This document shows positions 1-8,063 of a stretch of DNA of 36,338 bases, piece by piece (positions within the stretch are counted from its first letter, which is position 1; every line of letters begins with the position of its first letter). The stretch is from an uncultured Lachnospiraceae bacterium. GTDB lineage: Bacteria; Bacillota; Clostridia; Lachnospirales; Lachnospiraceae. Under the pieces are notes generated by a model, which was given only the letters and a program-made list of their open reading frames with translations, did not search any database and was not told the origin of the DNA. The stretch lies in contig ONRU01000015.1 in NCBI GenBank assembly GCA_900320325.1, positions 1 to 36,338 on the forward strand, given 5' to 3'. Made by a program: the position numbers and the translations under genes.

Positions 1-206
1 AATTCAACGACAAGTATTCTGTTGAACCCTGACATAGTGAACCTTGACAACTGTATTTCCTTCTCTTCTGTAAGGAATACAATGAACAGCTTTAAGGCAT
101 CACGGTAACTAAGGATCGTGTTCTTTGAGTATCCGCGCTGAAGCGGCAGATAGTCTGTGAGAAAACCAGTAACAACTCTGGCAAAGTCAGTAGTATTCCC
201 GTTCAT
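1..206 (-). CDS. Third tyrosine recombinase of the trio (RitC-like), N-terminal part only
   Basis: An open frame starts at the ATG at 206 and runs off the left edge of the window (68 codons visible). The start lies inside the end of the preceding recombinase gene, with a 20-base overlap and GAGG about 9 bases upstream. The visible part has the look of a core-binding (SAM-like) N-terminal domain of phage-type integrases: a G-Y-S-x-N-T segment followed by S-Y-R-D-A-L. The catalytic domain would lie beyond the edge, so activity cannot be judged. Translational coupling to the upstream recombinase is likely from the overlap. Confidence 0.75.
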   Translation of the reverse strand, partial: MNGNTTDFARVVTGFLTDYLPLQRGYSKNTILSYRDALKLFIVFLTEEKEIQLSRFTMSGFNRILVVE

Positions 207-1167
207 TGATGGTAACCTCATTTATGATGGAAGGGAACGTCTTCTTCAGGCTGTCCCTGATGAAAGGGAATGCATCGGCTGTAAGTTTAAGGTAATAGGC
301 GGTCTCATCAAAGCCCTCGTGCCCAAGCATGGTTCGCATGTAAGGAAGGCAAGCCATAAGGTCTTTCCCTTCCCTGCTCCACTTGAGAAGGAGATTTGTA
401 CAATAGGTGTGGCGAAAGTCGTGGACTCTTGGGCCATGGCCTGTATGTGTTATACCTGCTTTTATAAGATATTTCCTGAAGTTCTTGTAAATGTTCCCGA
501 GCGTCATCGCTCGTCCGGGATACTGCATAAAGAAGTATTCATCTGCACTTGAATCCTTATGGATCTCTGCTTTCAGTCCACGGCACCGTTCAGCAAGTTC
601 CGGATGGATTGGAACGATCCGGTCCTTTCGGTTCTTTCCGCCTCGTACATAAATACAGCAGCGCTCAAGGTCAACATCCCTGACGCGCGCAAGCCTGAGC
701 TCAGACACCCGCATTCCACTCGTATAAAGGATACGGAAGAAAATCGGCATGACCATCCTGCGGTACGGACACTCAGAGGGAACTGATCGGCTCTTGTCTA
801 CTGCTTCAAAAAAACGTCTGAGTTCATCCGGTGTATAAATGTGGGCATCATACTTCGGAGGTTTTCTGGTCATACGTGGAGGTGGGATATATGCTTTTAT
901 TCCAACATCATTCAGATATCTGCAGAATACTCGCATCTGACTGACCCTTGATCCATGATTGGAAGGTGACTCATAACTGCGTTTCCTGCACCATTCCTCA
1001 CAAAGCTCACGTGAAATCTCCTTTGTGTCAACACTGTGGCTGGCAAGGAAGGCATCGATCCTGAGGAACGCTCCTTCTTCGGAAAGATATTTGAATCCCA
1101 GGGCCCGCTTTACGGCAAGGAGTTCTTTGAAATCATCGGCGAAGATGCTTCTAAACTCGCTGCTCAT
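187..1167 (-). CDS. Second tyrosine recombinase/integrase of the trio (RitB-like)
   Basis: This is a site-specific tyrosine recombinase of about 326 residues. It carries an N-terminal core-binding domain and a C-terminal catalytic domain with every expected residue: Arg in G-M-R-V-S-E-L, Lys in G-G-K-N-R-K-D, H-D-F-R-H-T, L-G-H-E and the nucleophile Tyr in T-A-Y-Y-L-K-L. It should cut and rejoin DNA at the element ends together with its two neighbours. The frame is open to a TTG at 1182, but the ATG at 1167 has GAGGG at a good distance and is preferred. It overlaps the first recombinase gene by 17 bases and the third by 20, so the three are probably one translationally coupled operon. Confidence 0.9.
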   Translation of the reverse strand: MSSEFRSIFADDFKELLAVKRALGFKYLSEEGAFLRIDAFLASHSVDTKEISRELCEEWCRKRSYESPSNHGSRVSQMRVFCRYLNDVGIKAYIPPPRMTRKPPKYDAHIYTPDELRRFFEAVDKSRSVPSECPYRRMVMPIFFRILYTSGMRVSELRLARVRDVDLERCCIYVRGGKNRKDRIVPIHPELAERCRGLKAEIHKDSSADEYFFMQYPGRAMTLGNIYKNFRKYLIKAGITHTGHGPRVHDFRHTYCTNLLLKWSREGKDLMACLPYMRTMLGHEGFDETAYYLKLTADAFPFIRDSLKKTFPSIINEVTINEREYY

Positions 1168-2395
1168 GGTCAATACCCTCAAGCGGAAGGACGCATTCCG
1201 CCAGCTTGCTGAGATCGGTCTTTAGATAAATCGCTGTAACATCCATATCCGAATGACCTAACACGGTTGTAATTACCGGGAGTGATGTTCCCATTTCAAG
1301 CATTATGGAACCTGCAGAATGTCTCAGGGAATGAAAACCCGAGTGCTTGTTCCTATCGCGGTGGATCCCTGCTTTATTCATGTGGTATATAATCCGCTGC
1401 TGCAGATGATCATTGTCGGATAATGGGTCAAAGGGCGGCATGTGCTTGATAAAAACAAAGTCTGAGGCATCATATTTAGGGCGTCCATCACGGATGTAGT
1501 CAATAACAGCCCAGCCAATGAGATCGGGAAGCGGAAGTTTCAAAGGCTTTCTCGTTTTCTTCTGGACCAGGGACAGCTCTTTGTTGTTCCAGTCGAAGTT
1601 CGAGAACCTAAGGCCCTTGATATCACTAATTCGAAGACCCAACACGCAGGCCAGCAGTATCATGGCGTAGTCGCGCTTACCGATGGGACTGTTCCTGTCA
1701 ATGACACTGATCAGCTTTTTCAGCTCATCCACTGTCCAGGCTGAAGGTACCGCAGCATGTTTTGGGACAGGAGGCATGTGGATCTTCGATGCAAAGTCTT
1801 CCGATAATAGTCTGCTTTCATGAAGATACCTCAGCAGGGACCGTAGCCCGCACACGTTTTGCTCCACAGTCTTAAAACTGAAACCGGCAAGTGTTTTCAG
1901 ATAACCATTGCAGAAGGACAAATCGATTGCCATTGGATCCTCGATACCTTTCTGAAAAAGATAGTCCATAAAGACGAGGGCAGTACTTGAATAATGCTTT
2001 ACAGTACTTGCAGCAAGATCTGTTCTGCAAAGATAACCGCAATAATCCTCATAGATTTCCGATAGTTTTCCTTCTAGAATGAGAGGATTCTTTGATGCGT
2101 GATAGCGGCGCGTAAGGACCTGATGCAGCCTGTAATCCTCAAGCATATGGACCACACGCAACAACTGGACTCGTTGTTGAGATAAGCTCCCATCATTGTA
2201 TTTGGTGACAAAACCATACTGTTTTTCCAGGTACGCCAGCCCCCGTTCCATTTCGAACTCTTCATCAGCGTATTCGGAATAGAGGAAACTGCTGATTTTG
2301 TTCCACTCACGTTGATAGAACTTGATGGTTGCCGGATTATAGTGATTGGCCTCAAGAAGCTTAAGCAGACCTTCTGTGATTACCGTCAGAGTCAT
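1151..2395 (-). CDS. First tyrosine recombinase/integrase of the trio (RitA-like)
   Basis: This 414-residue phage-integrase family protein is the first gene of the trio operon. The catalytic residues are visible: Arg in L-G-L-R-I-S-D, Lys in K-K-T-R-K-P-L-K, H-S-L-R-H-S, L-G-H-S and Tyr in T-A-I-Y-L-K-T. The N-terminal half carries the core-binding region. The frame is open up to 2452, but the ATG at 2395 is preferred: it follows a purine-rich GGCGGTGG stretch and matches the family start better. The leader just upstream holds a small hairpin, CTGTTG-ATGG-CAACAG (2412-2427). The product most likely acts with the two downstream recombinases in transposition of the element. Confidence 0.88.
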   Translation of the reverse strand: MTLTVITEGLLKLLEANHYNPATIKFYQREWNKISSFLYSEYADEEFEMERGLAYLEKQYGFVTKYNDGSLSQQRVQLLRVVHMLEDYRLHQVLTRRYHASKNPLILEGKLSEIYEDYCGYLCRTDLAASTVKHYSSTALVFMDYLFQKGIEDPMAIDLSFCNGYLKTLAGFSFKTVEQNVCGLRSLLRYLHESRLLSEDFASKIHMPPVPKHAAVPSAWTVDELKKLISVIDRNSPIGKRDYAMILLACVLGLRISDIKGLRFSNFDWNNKELSLVQKKTRKPLKLPLPDLIGWAVIDYIRDGRPKYDASDFVFIKHMPPFDPLSDNDHLQQRIIYHMNKAGIHRDRNKHSGFHSLRHSAGSIMLEMGTSLPVITTVLGHSDMDVTAIYLKTDLSKLAECVLPLEGIDHEQRV

Positions 2396-2452
2396 ATGTT
2401 CCACCGCCTTTCTGTTGATGGCAACAGAATACCAATACGGCGGGGAAAACAT

Positions 2453-2615
2453 AAGTCTGATAATTAGTATTTATTGCAGTCATACTAAAAGGTTGAGTGG
2501 CCAATGATATCGGCAGCATTTCTGTAGACGGGTTATGCCGAGATTGGGAAGACCTATTTCTTTAAATTGCAAGGATTATAGCACTTAACTCGACATAACA
2601 CAGAACTCGGCATAA
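2453..2615. other. Element end with terminal repeats upstream of the recombinase trio
   Basis: This non-coding stretch between the first recombinase gene and the interrupted intron holds the end of the element. TTATGCCGAG at 2533-2542 is the exact inverse of CTCGGCATAA at 2606-2615. A third copy with one change, CTCGACATAA, lies at 2589-2598, so two copies are directly repeated 17 bases apart. A separate inverted pair, TAGTAT/ATACTA, occurs at 2465-2470 and 2482-2487. The repeats are likely recombinase binding or cleavage sites. A promoter for the trio must also lie here but I cannot place it with confidence. Confidence 0.6.
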
Positions 2616-3323
2616 GGAGGAAACATTTCGCCGCTGTTGGCAAACATCATGCTCAATGAACTGGACAAGGAATTGGAAGCAAGAGGGCTGGATTTTGTCC
2701 GTTATGCAGATGACCTCATCATCATGGTCGGAAGTAAACAGGCGGCAGACAGGGTCATGAAGAGTGTAACCCGATTTATTGAGAAGGAACTCGGACTGAA
2801 AGTGAATGCCGAAAAGAGCAAGGTAGATAAGCCGAAAGGAATAAAGTATCTCGGGTTTGGATTTTACTTTGACTCATTTGCCAAAGCATACAAAGCCAGA
2901 CCGCACCCAAAAGCAGTAGCGAAGTTCAAAACACAGATGAAGAAACTGACATGCAGGAGCTGGGGAGTAGATAATGCCTACAAGGTACAGAAACTGAACC
3001 AGCTTATCCGGGGTTGGATTAACTACTTCAAAATCGGGAGCATGAAAGGACTGTGTGAGCGGCTGGACAGCAACATCAGATATCGTCTGAGGATGTGTAT
3101 CTGGAAACACTGGAAAACGCCTAAGAACAGGGCAAGGAATTTGATAAAACTTGGGGTTCCCGAATGGGCAGCTAGGCGAACATCCTATGCAAAAGGATAT
3201 GCAAGAGTTTGCAAGGCGTCCGATATTTGTCAGGCTATAAGCAATAAGAGATTAGCCGACTTCGGGCTAATCTCCATGGTAGACTACTACGCCAAAAGGC
3301 GTGTCACTTGTCAAGTTGGTTGA
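2616..3323 (+). pseudogene. Group II intron reverse transcriptase/maturase (LtrA type), C-terminal fragment
   Basis: The fragment opens with G-G-N-I-S-P-L-L-A-N, the block just after the conserved P-Q of the reverse transcriptase fingers/palm. It then carries the catalytic motif F-V-R-Y-A-D-D at about 2696 and continues through the thumb and maturase (X) domain to the stop at 3321-3323. In frame, a TAA at 2613-2615 precedes the G-G, so the 5' half is cut off exactly at the element boundary. No HNH endonuclease domain follows. A short protein could start at internal TTG or ATG codons (2637, 2649), but it would lack the fingers and half the palm, so the gene is broken. Confidence 0.9.
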
Positions 3324-3394
3324 ACCGCCGTGTACCGAACGGTACGCACGGTGGTGTGAGAGGTCGGGGGATTATTCCAATCCCCCTCCTACTC
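3324..3394 (+). ncRNA. Group II intron domains V and VI
   Basis: Domain V is seen at 3324-3355: ACCGCCGTG pairs with CACGGTGGT (one G-U), TACC pairs with GGTA around a GAAC tetraloop, and a two-base CG bulge lies on the 3' side. Domain VI follows at 3358-3394: GAG-AGG and GGGGGATT pair with AATCCCCC, CCT and CTC. A3391 is left unpaired between CCT and CTC, seven positions from the intron end when the last base is counted as one. This is where the branch-point adenosine is expected. The catalytic RNA core is thus preserved although the encoded protein is disrupted. Confidence 0.82.
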
Positions 3395-3426
3395 GATTGG
3401 ATGCGGAGAAAAAGCGGCCTGCTTAT

Positions 3427-3434
3427 GGTATACT
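3427..3434 (+). promoter_or_regulatory. Probable extended -10 promoter for the oligoendopeptidase gene
   Basis: TGG-TATACT (TATACT at 3429-3434) fits an extended -10 element. It lies about 100 bases before the oligoendopeptidase start and 30 bases after the intron 3' end. No good -35 hexamer is seen at the usual distance. Confidence 0.4.
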
Positions 3435-3535
3435 GAATCTTACCATCCGGAGTACGCGCGGCGGATCCGGATCTGTCCCCGGATGCACAGGGCCGCGGAC
3501 AGCAGAGAGGATATCAGAACAGAAAGGAAACAGTC

Positions 3536-5335
3536 ATGGAACAGAAATTACCGGTAAGAAGCCAGGTCCCGGAGGAACTGACCTGGAGACTGGAAGATAT
3601 TTATGAGGATACGGCGGCCTGGGAGGCGGATCTGCGAAAGGGCCTTGCCCTGGCCGATGAACTGGCTGCTTATGAAGGGCATTTTGTCCGGGACGCGGAG
3701 ACCATGAAAAAGGGAATGGATCTTTACGCGGCCTGCATGGAGACCCTTTACAGCTTTTCCACCTATGCCTCCATGAAATATGATCAGGACACCGCCAACG
3801 CGGACAATCAGGCGCTGACCCTCCGGGCCCAGAGTGCCGAAGTGCGGATCGCCGGCAGGCTGTCCTTTATTGAGCCGGAAATCCTGACCCTGTCCGAAGA
3901 CCGTCTGGAGGAATATTACAGGCAGGTTCCGGACCTGCTGCGGTACCGGGTCTCCATTAAAGAAGTCATCCGGACCCGGAATCATGCTCTTTCCACGGAG
4001 ATGGAGCGCCTGCTGGCTTCCGCCGGTGAAATGGCGGCGGTTCCCTATAACAGCTTCAGCGCGCTGATCAACGCCGATCTCAAATTCCCCTCCGTTACGG
4101 GTCCCGAAGGCCAAACGGTCACGATCAGCAACGGCCGTTTTGTGCCTCTGATGATGTCTCCCGACAGGGCCCTGCGCAAAGAGGTCTTTGAGAAATTCTA
4201 TGAGCGCTACCGGGAATTCCGCAATACCTGGGCTTCCCTGTATGACGGCCAGGTCAAACAGCAGATCTTCAACGCCCGGGCCAGAAAATACGCCTCCACC
4301 TTTGAGGCGGCGGTCGACGGAAACAATGTGGATCCTTCTGTCTGCGACAACCTGATCGAAAGCACCCGCAGGGGCCTGGACAAAATGCACCGCTATGTCT
4401 CCCTGCGGAAAAAGCTGCTGGGGGTCGATGAGCTGCATATGTATGATGTTTATGTGCCCATGGTGGCTGACTATCAGGTGAAGGTGACCTATGAGGAGGC
4501 AAAGGAGATTTCCCTGAAGGCCCTGGCCCCCCTGGGTGAGGAGTACCTGCAGGCAGTCCGGGAAGCCTATGAGAACCGCTGGATCGATGTGGTCGAGAAC
4601 GAAGGCAAGCGGGCCGGTGCCTATTCTACAGGTGTTTACGCGGTCCATCCTTATATGCTGCTCAACTGGGCCGATACACTGGATGATGTCTTTACCCTGG
4701 TCCACGAGATGGGCCACTCTATCCATACCTGGTACTCTGCCCGGAAACAGAGTTTCCTGGATTCCAACTACAAGATCTTTGTTGCCGAAGTAGCTTCCAC
4801 CACCAACGAAGTCCTGCTGCTGGAATATCTGCTGCAGAGAGCCTCTTCCAGACAGGAAAAGGCCTACCTGCTCAACCACTATCTGGACAATTTCAAGGGG
4901 ACCCTCTACCGCCAGGTCATGTTCGAGGAATTTGAACGCAGGACCAACGCCATGGCCGAAGACGGGCAGCCCCTGACAGCGGATGCCCTCTCCGCGGTCT
5001 ACTATGAACTGAATCAGCAGTATTTCGGGGAAGATATGGTATCGGATCCCCTGATCGCCTATGAATGGTGCCGGATCCCCCATTTCTATTACAATTTCTA
5101 TGTATACCAGTACGCGACCAGTTTCGCGGCTGCGGTCGCCATTGCCCACCGCATTCTGGAGGAAGGGGAGACGGCGGTCCGGCCTTATCTGGAATTCCTG
5201 TCCAGCGGCTGTACCGATGATCCGGTCAGCCTGCTCAAAATCGCGGGCGTGGATATGTCCGACGGCAGGCCGGTCGATGAAGCTCTTGAGGTCTTTGACC
5301 GGGCGATTTCGGAACTGGAAGCCCTTTTCTCATAA
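3536..5335 (+). CDS. pepF: Oligoendopeptidase F (M3 family zinc peptidase)
   Basis: This cytoplasmic zinc metallopeptidase hydrolyses short peptides of roughly 7-17 residues and so takes part in peptide turnover. At 599 residues it has the normal length for PepF. The zinc motif H-E-M-G-H is at residues 390-394, and the downstream Glu ligand is probably E418 in V-A-E-V-A. The long helical N-terminal half matches the oligopeptidase F N-terminal domain. The ATG at 3536 follows GAAAGGAAA. The gene stands alone, in its own transcription unit after the intron remnant. Nothing suggests it is damaged. Confidence 0.95.
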   Translation: MEQKLPVRSQVPEELTWRLEDIYEDTAAWEADLRKGLALADELAAYEGHFVRDAETMKKGMDLYAACMETLYSFSTYASMKYDQDTANADNQALTLRAQSAEVRIAGRLSFIEPEILTLSEDRLEEYYRQVPDLLRYRVSIKEVIRTRNHALSTEMERLLASAGEMAAVPYNSFSALINADLKFPSVTGPEGQTVTISNGRFVPLMMSPDRALRKEVFEKFYERYREFRNTWASLYDGQVKQQIFNARARKYASTFEAAVDGNNVDPSVCDNLIESTRRGLDKMHRYVSLRKKLLGVDELHMYDVYVPMVADYQVKVTYEEAKEISLKALAPLGEEYLQAVREAYENRWIDVVENEGKRAGAYSTGVYAVHPYMLLNWADTLDDVFTLVHEMGHSIHTWYSARKQSFLDSNYKIFVAEVASTTNEVLLLEYLLQRASSRQEKAYLLNHYLDNFKGTLYRQVMFEEFERRTNAMAEDGQPLTADALSAVYYELNQQYFGEDMVSDPLIAYEWCRIPHFYYNFYVYQYATSFAAAVAIAHRILEEGETAVRPYLEFLSSGCTDDPVSLLKIAGVDMSDGRPVDEALEVFDRAISELEALFS

Positions 5336-5479
5336 AAACGCGCAATAATCATAAAGGGAAAGCTTTTCCCGTAACGCGTACAGGTGTAATATAAAAATAC
5401 AGTATAGATTTGACGGCAGCCTGGCCGGGCGGCGTACCTGCCGGCCGGGACTGGCGGAAGGAAAAAGGGAGGAAAGAAA

Positions 5480-5959
5480 ATGAAAATAGGATTCGGCAGT
5501 GACCACGCGGCACTGGGGCTGAAGGATGCCCTGCTGCAGCACATGAAGGAACGCGGCTTTGAATGTGTGGATTTCGGCGCTTACAGCCCGACGGAAAAGG
5601 TAGACTATCCCGTTCCCGGCAGAAAGGTGGCAGAAGCCATCAAACGCGGCGAGATCGACAAGGGCGTCCTGGTCTGCGGAACAGGCGTTGGCATTTCTCT
5701 CGCGGCCAACAAGGTTCCCGGGATCCGGGCCGGTGTCTGCAGCGAGCCTTACACAGCGAAAATGATCGCCGAGCATAATAACTGTCAGATCGTCGCCATG
5801 GGCGAGCGTGTCGTTGGCGTAGAGCTGGGCAAGATGATCTGCGACGCTTTCTTTGACGCGGAATTCCAGGGCGGCCGCCATGCCCGCCGGGTAGACCTGA
5901 TCTGTCAGGTAGAGCGTGATTACGGCTATGCCGACAAAATGCCCGCGGACGCGGAATAA
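5480..5959 (+). CDS. rpiB: Ribose-5-phosphate isomerase B (RpiB/LacAB family)
   Basis: This enzyme interconverts ribose-5-phosphate and ribulose-5-phosphate in the pentose phosphate pathway. At 159 residues it is slightly longer than the usual 145-150. Visible features are the N-terminal G-S-D-H (D8, H9), the catalytic Cys66 in V-C-G-T-G-V-G, the anion-hole glycines after it, and H99 in A-E-H-N-N. The start at 5480 follows a strong AGGGAGGAAAG site. A rho-independent terminator follows closely. RpiB is favoured over allose-6-phosphate or galactose-6-phosphate isomerase because the protein is a single chain with no sugar operon around it, though substrate cannot be fixed from sequence. Confidence 0.9.
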   Translation: MKIGFGSDHAALGLKDALLQHMKERGFECVDFGAYSPTEKVDYPVPGRKVAEAIKRGEIDKGVLVCGTGVGISLAANKVPGIRAGVCSEPYTAKMIAEHNNCQIVAMGERVVGVELGKMICDAFFDAEFQGGRHARRVDLICQVERDYGYADKMPADAE

Positions 5960-5983
5960 GCCGGCAGCTTATGTAAAAGCATG

Positions 5984-6031
5984 AAAAAGGACAGTGTATG
6001 TCTCCGCAGGGAGATATGCGCTGTCCTTTTT
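5984..6031 (+). terminator. Terminator after rpiB
   Basis: AAAAAGGACAG pairs with CTGTCCTTTTT, with an inner GTCTCC/GGAGAT pairing. The T-run is part of the stem, so it could act in both directions. Confidence 0.8.
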
Positions 6032-6127
6032 ACAATTACTTTATAAAAATGGCATCAATACGTCGAATGACACATCCTGAAAAGAGCGGATGCGGTATCC
6101 ATGGCTCCACGGAACCGGAAGCCGGAA

Positions 6128-6859
6128 TCAGAATTCAAAAAAGGAAGGGGGCAGAGCGCGGGCGTACCGCATGCGGCGGGCGGCTCTTTCCGCGGCCTGC
6201 TCCTGCAGTCTTCTGGCCCGGATCAGCAGGTCCGGGCCTTCCGGGCAGCCGGCGTTGATCAGCAGGCCGGCGTACGCGATGGCCTGGTCCAGCAGCTCCG
6301 ACAGTTCGTCTTCCTCTAAAAGGTCACCATGGTATCCGGCCAGCCGCAGGCAGGCTTCGACATATTCGGGGGATTCTCTGTCGGCCCGGGCAGCCTCGTA
6401 AGCCTGCCGGTAACAGGCAAGCGAGGCGGCGTCGTCATAGCTGCCCTCCGGATCCCGGTAAGCGTCGCCCTGTTCCAGCAGGCGCCTGACAGAATCCCGT
6501 CCGGCTTCCCGCCCGCCGGTTTCACTGCCGCAGATCAGAGGGAAGAGGTCACGTGTCAGATAAACGGGCCTTTCTCCCGGAAACAGGAGGATGCCGGGGC
6601 AGGCAGGAAGTTCCCGGACCTGGCGGATCATGGCGGGCAGGGACATGGCATGCAGATCCGGCCTTCCTTCCTGATAAACCAGCAGCCAGCCGGCCGGGGC
6701 TTCCGGTTCCGGAGGAGAGGGCAGCCGGGCGGGGAAGGTCAGTTCAGCGGCGGCTGCCTCTTTCAGGCGCGCCAGGACCGGCATGGGATCTTTCTGACCC
6801 TCTTCATAAAACAGATCGATTTCATTTTGCAGCAGCTGCCGCAGTTCTCCCGGACGCAT
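6128..6859 (-). CDS. Unrecognised protein, 243 residues
   Basis: I do not recognise this protein. It begins at the ATG at 6859 behind a very good GGGAGGAAGG site, so it is probably translated. There is no signal peptide or membrane segment. Residues 40-60 are proline-rich (P-S-P-P-E-P-E-A-P). The C-terminal half (about 125-235) is made of Ala/Leu/Glu-rich helices with spacing that suggests tetratricopeptide-like helical repeats, including a C-Y-R-Q-A-Y-E-A-A segment. It lies alone between the rpiB terminator and the divergent potassium channel gene. A scaffold or regulatory role is possible, but nothing in the sequence fixes one. Confidence 0.7.
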   Translation of the reverse strand: MRPGELRQLLQNEIDLFYEEGQKDPMPVLARLKEAAAAELTFPARLPSPPEPEAPAGWLLVYQEGRPDLHAMSLPAMIRQVRELPACPGILLFPGERPVYLTRDLFPLICGSETGGREAGRDSVRRLLEQGDAYRDPEGSYDDAASLACYRQAYEAARADRESPEYVEACLRLAGYHGDLLEEDELSELLDQAIAYAGLLINAGCPEGPDLLIRARRLQEQAAERAARRMRYARALPPSFFEF

Positions 6860-6983
6860 CGCTTTCCTTCCTCCCTTCTTTCCGATATAATCAATAATAT
6901 CACATCACCCTGTAAAAGTATTGAGACAGACAGCCGCGCAAGCCCCGCTCCCGCAGGGACAGCGGCCGGACAGAGGAACAGAA

Positions 6984-8063
6984 ATGGCAGTCAGGAAGGA
7001 AAAAAAGACCGCGCGGAAGGGAAACAGGACCGCCGGCGGCAGGGATGAAAACCGCAGAAAAGAATACGCGGGCAGAAGGCCGGATATCCCCCATCTGGGA
7101 GAAGAGCCGTCCGATAGAAAGGAAGTCTGCAGGAAGCGGATCTTTGAGATCATCCAGATCGGCCAGACAGAAGATCTGCCCAGCCGCCTGTTCGATCTGT
7201 TTCTGGTGCTGGCCATCGTCCTCAATATTTCCGCCCTGATTCTGGAGACGTTCTCCGAACTGGACCGGTACATGCCGGTCTTCAAAGGCATAGAGGTGGT
7301 CACGGTCGTGATCTTTACCATTGAGTATGCCGCGCGGATCTGGACAGCGGATTATCTGTACCCGGACTGCAGCCATGTCAGAGCCGTCCTGAAATTCCTC
7401 CTGTCCTTCGACGGAATCGTGGATCTGCTGACGATCCTGCCCTTCTTTTTCCTGTCAGGCTTCGCGGCCTTCCGCATCCTGCGGGTGGTCAGGATCTTCC
7501 ATCTGTTTCGGATCAACGCCTACTATGATTCGTTCAATGTAATTACGACCGTCCTCGCGGAAAAGAAGAACCAGATCATCTCTTCCATCCTGATCATTCT
7601 GATCCTGATGGTCGCCTCCTCACTTTCCATGTACAGTGTGGAGCATGACGCGCAGCCGGACGTTTTCAAGAACGCTTTCTCCGGCATCTGGTGGAGCCTT
7701 GCGACCGTATTTACCGTTGGATACGGAGATATATATCCGATTACCATTCTGGGACGGACGCTGGCGGTCCTGACGACCTTCCTGGGCGTGGGCGCCGTAG
7801 CCATTCCGACAGGCATTATTTCCGCCGGTTTCGTGGAGCAGTATACCCGTCTGCAGCGGGATATCACCGCGTCCCAGTATAAGAATACGACCGAGGTCAT
7901 ATACGTGGATTCCGATTCTCCCTTCTGTCAGATCACCATAGGGGAGGCGGAAGACAGCTTCGGCATCTGTATATCCGCCGTGATCCGCCATGGCAATGTC
8001 CTGGTCGGCGCGGATGATATCATTCTGGAGGCCCGGGATACCATTGTCTGTATAAAACTGTAA
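6984..8063 (+). CDS. Voltage-gated-type potassium channel, six transmembrane segments
   Basis: This membrane protein should conduct K+. From the ATG at 6984 it has 359 residues: a basic cytoplasmic N-terminus (1-65), S1 (about 68-90), S2 (100-120), S3 (138-158), S4 (162-178) with Arg at 164, 167, 170 and 175, S5 (198-220), a pore loop with the K+ filter T-V-G-Y-G-D at 244-249, and S6 (258-285). The last 50 residues resemble a TrkA-C (RCK C-terminal) ligand domain without the Rossmann RCK-N half. The frame is open to a TTG at 6921 but the ATG with upstream GGACAGAGGA is preferred. It stands alone, with its own strand orientation opposite to the preceding gene. Confidence 0.9.
   Translation: MAVRKEKKTARKGNRTAGGRDENRRKEYAGRRPDIPHLGEEPSDRKEVCRKRIFEIIQIGQTEDLPSRLFDLFLVLAIVLNISALILETFSELDRYMPVFKGIEVVTVVIFTIEYAARIWTADYLYPDCSHVRAVLKFLLSFDGIVDLLTILPFFFLSGFAAFRILRVVRIFHLFRINAYYDSFNVITTVLAEKKNQIISSILIILILMVASSLSMYSVEHDAQPDVFKNAFSGIWWSLATVFTVGYGDIYPITILGRTLAVLTTFLGVGAVAIPTGIISAGFVEQYTRLQRDITASQYKNTTEVIYVDSDSPFCQITIGEAEDSFGICISAVIRHGNVLVGADDIILEARDTIVCIKL

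Larger units (their letters stand above)
1..2615 (-). mobile_element. Recombinase-in-trio (RIT-like) element, partial at left edge
   Basis: Three tyrosine recombinase genes run in the same direction with short overlaps (17 and 20 bases), the layout that defines RIT elements. The right end is placed at about 2615 because 10-bp repeats (CTCGGCATAA and its inverse) lie there and an interrupted reverse transcriptase reading frame starts immediately after. No cargo gene is visible. The left end lies outside the window. The region is more AT-rich than the chromosomal genes to the right, consistent with transfer. The RIT name rests on gene layout and recombinase type, not on a database match. Confidence 0.75.
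2616..3397 (+). mobile_element. Group II intron, 3' portion (5' part displaced by the RIT-like element)
   Basis: The stretch begins inside the intron-encoded reverse transcriptase frame and ends with RNA domains V and VI. It ends at about 3397 with the dinucleotide AT, which fits the A-pyrimidine 3' end of group II introns. The intron lies only about 30 bases upstream of the likely promoter of the oligoendopeptidase gene. The 5' half, with domains I-III and the start of the reverse transcriptase, is absent here and would be expected on the far side of the recombinase element, left of the window. Confidence 0.8.

Noticed and set aside
3548..5149. 533-codon open frame antisense to the oligoendopeptidase gene
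   Set aside because: No ribosome site or recognisable domain; it is a GC-bias shadow of the clear pepF frame.
5338..5375. Hairpin ACGCG...GGGAAA/TTTCCC...CGCGT after pepF as a terminator
   Set aside because: The arms are short and no T-run follows, so it was not listed as a feature.
6921..6983. N-terminal extension of the potassium channel from a TTG
   Set aside because: The ATG at 6984 has a better ribosome site and the extension has no family match.
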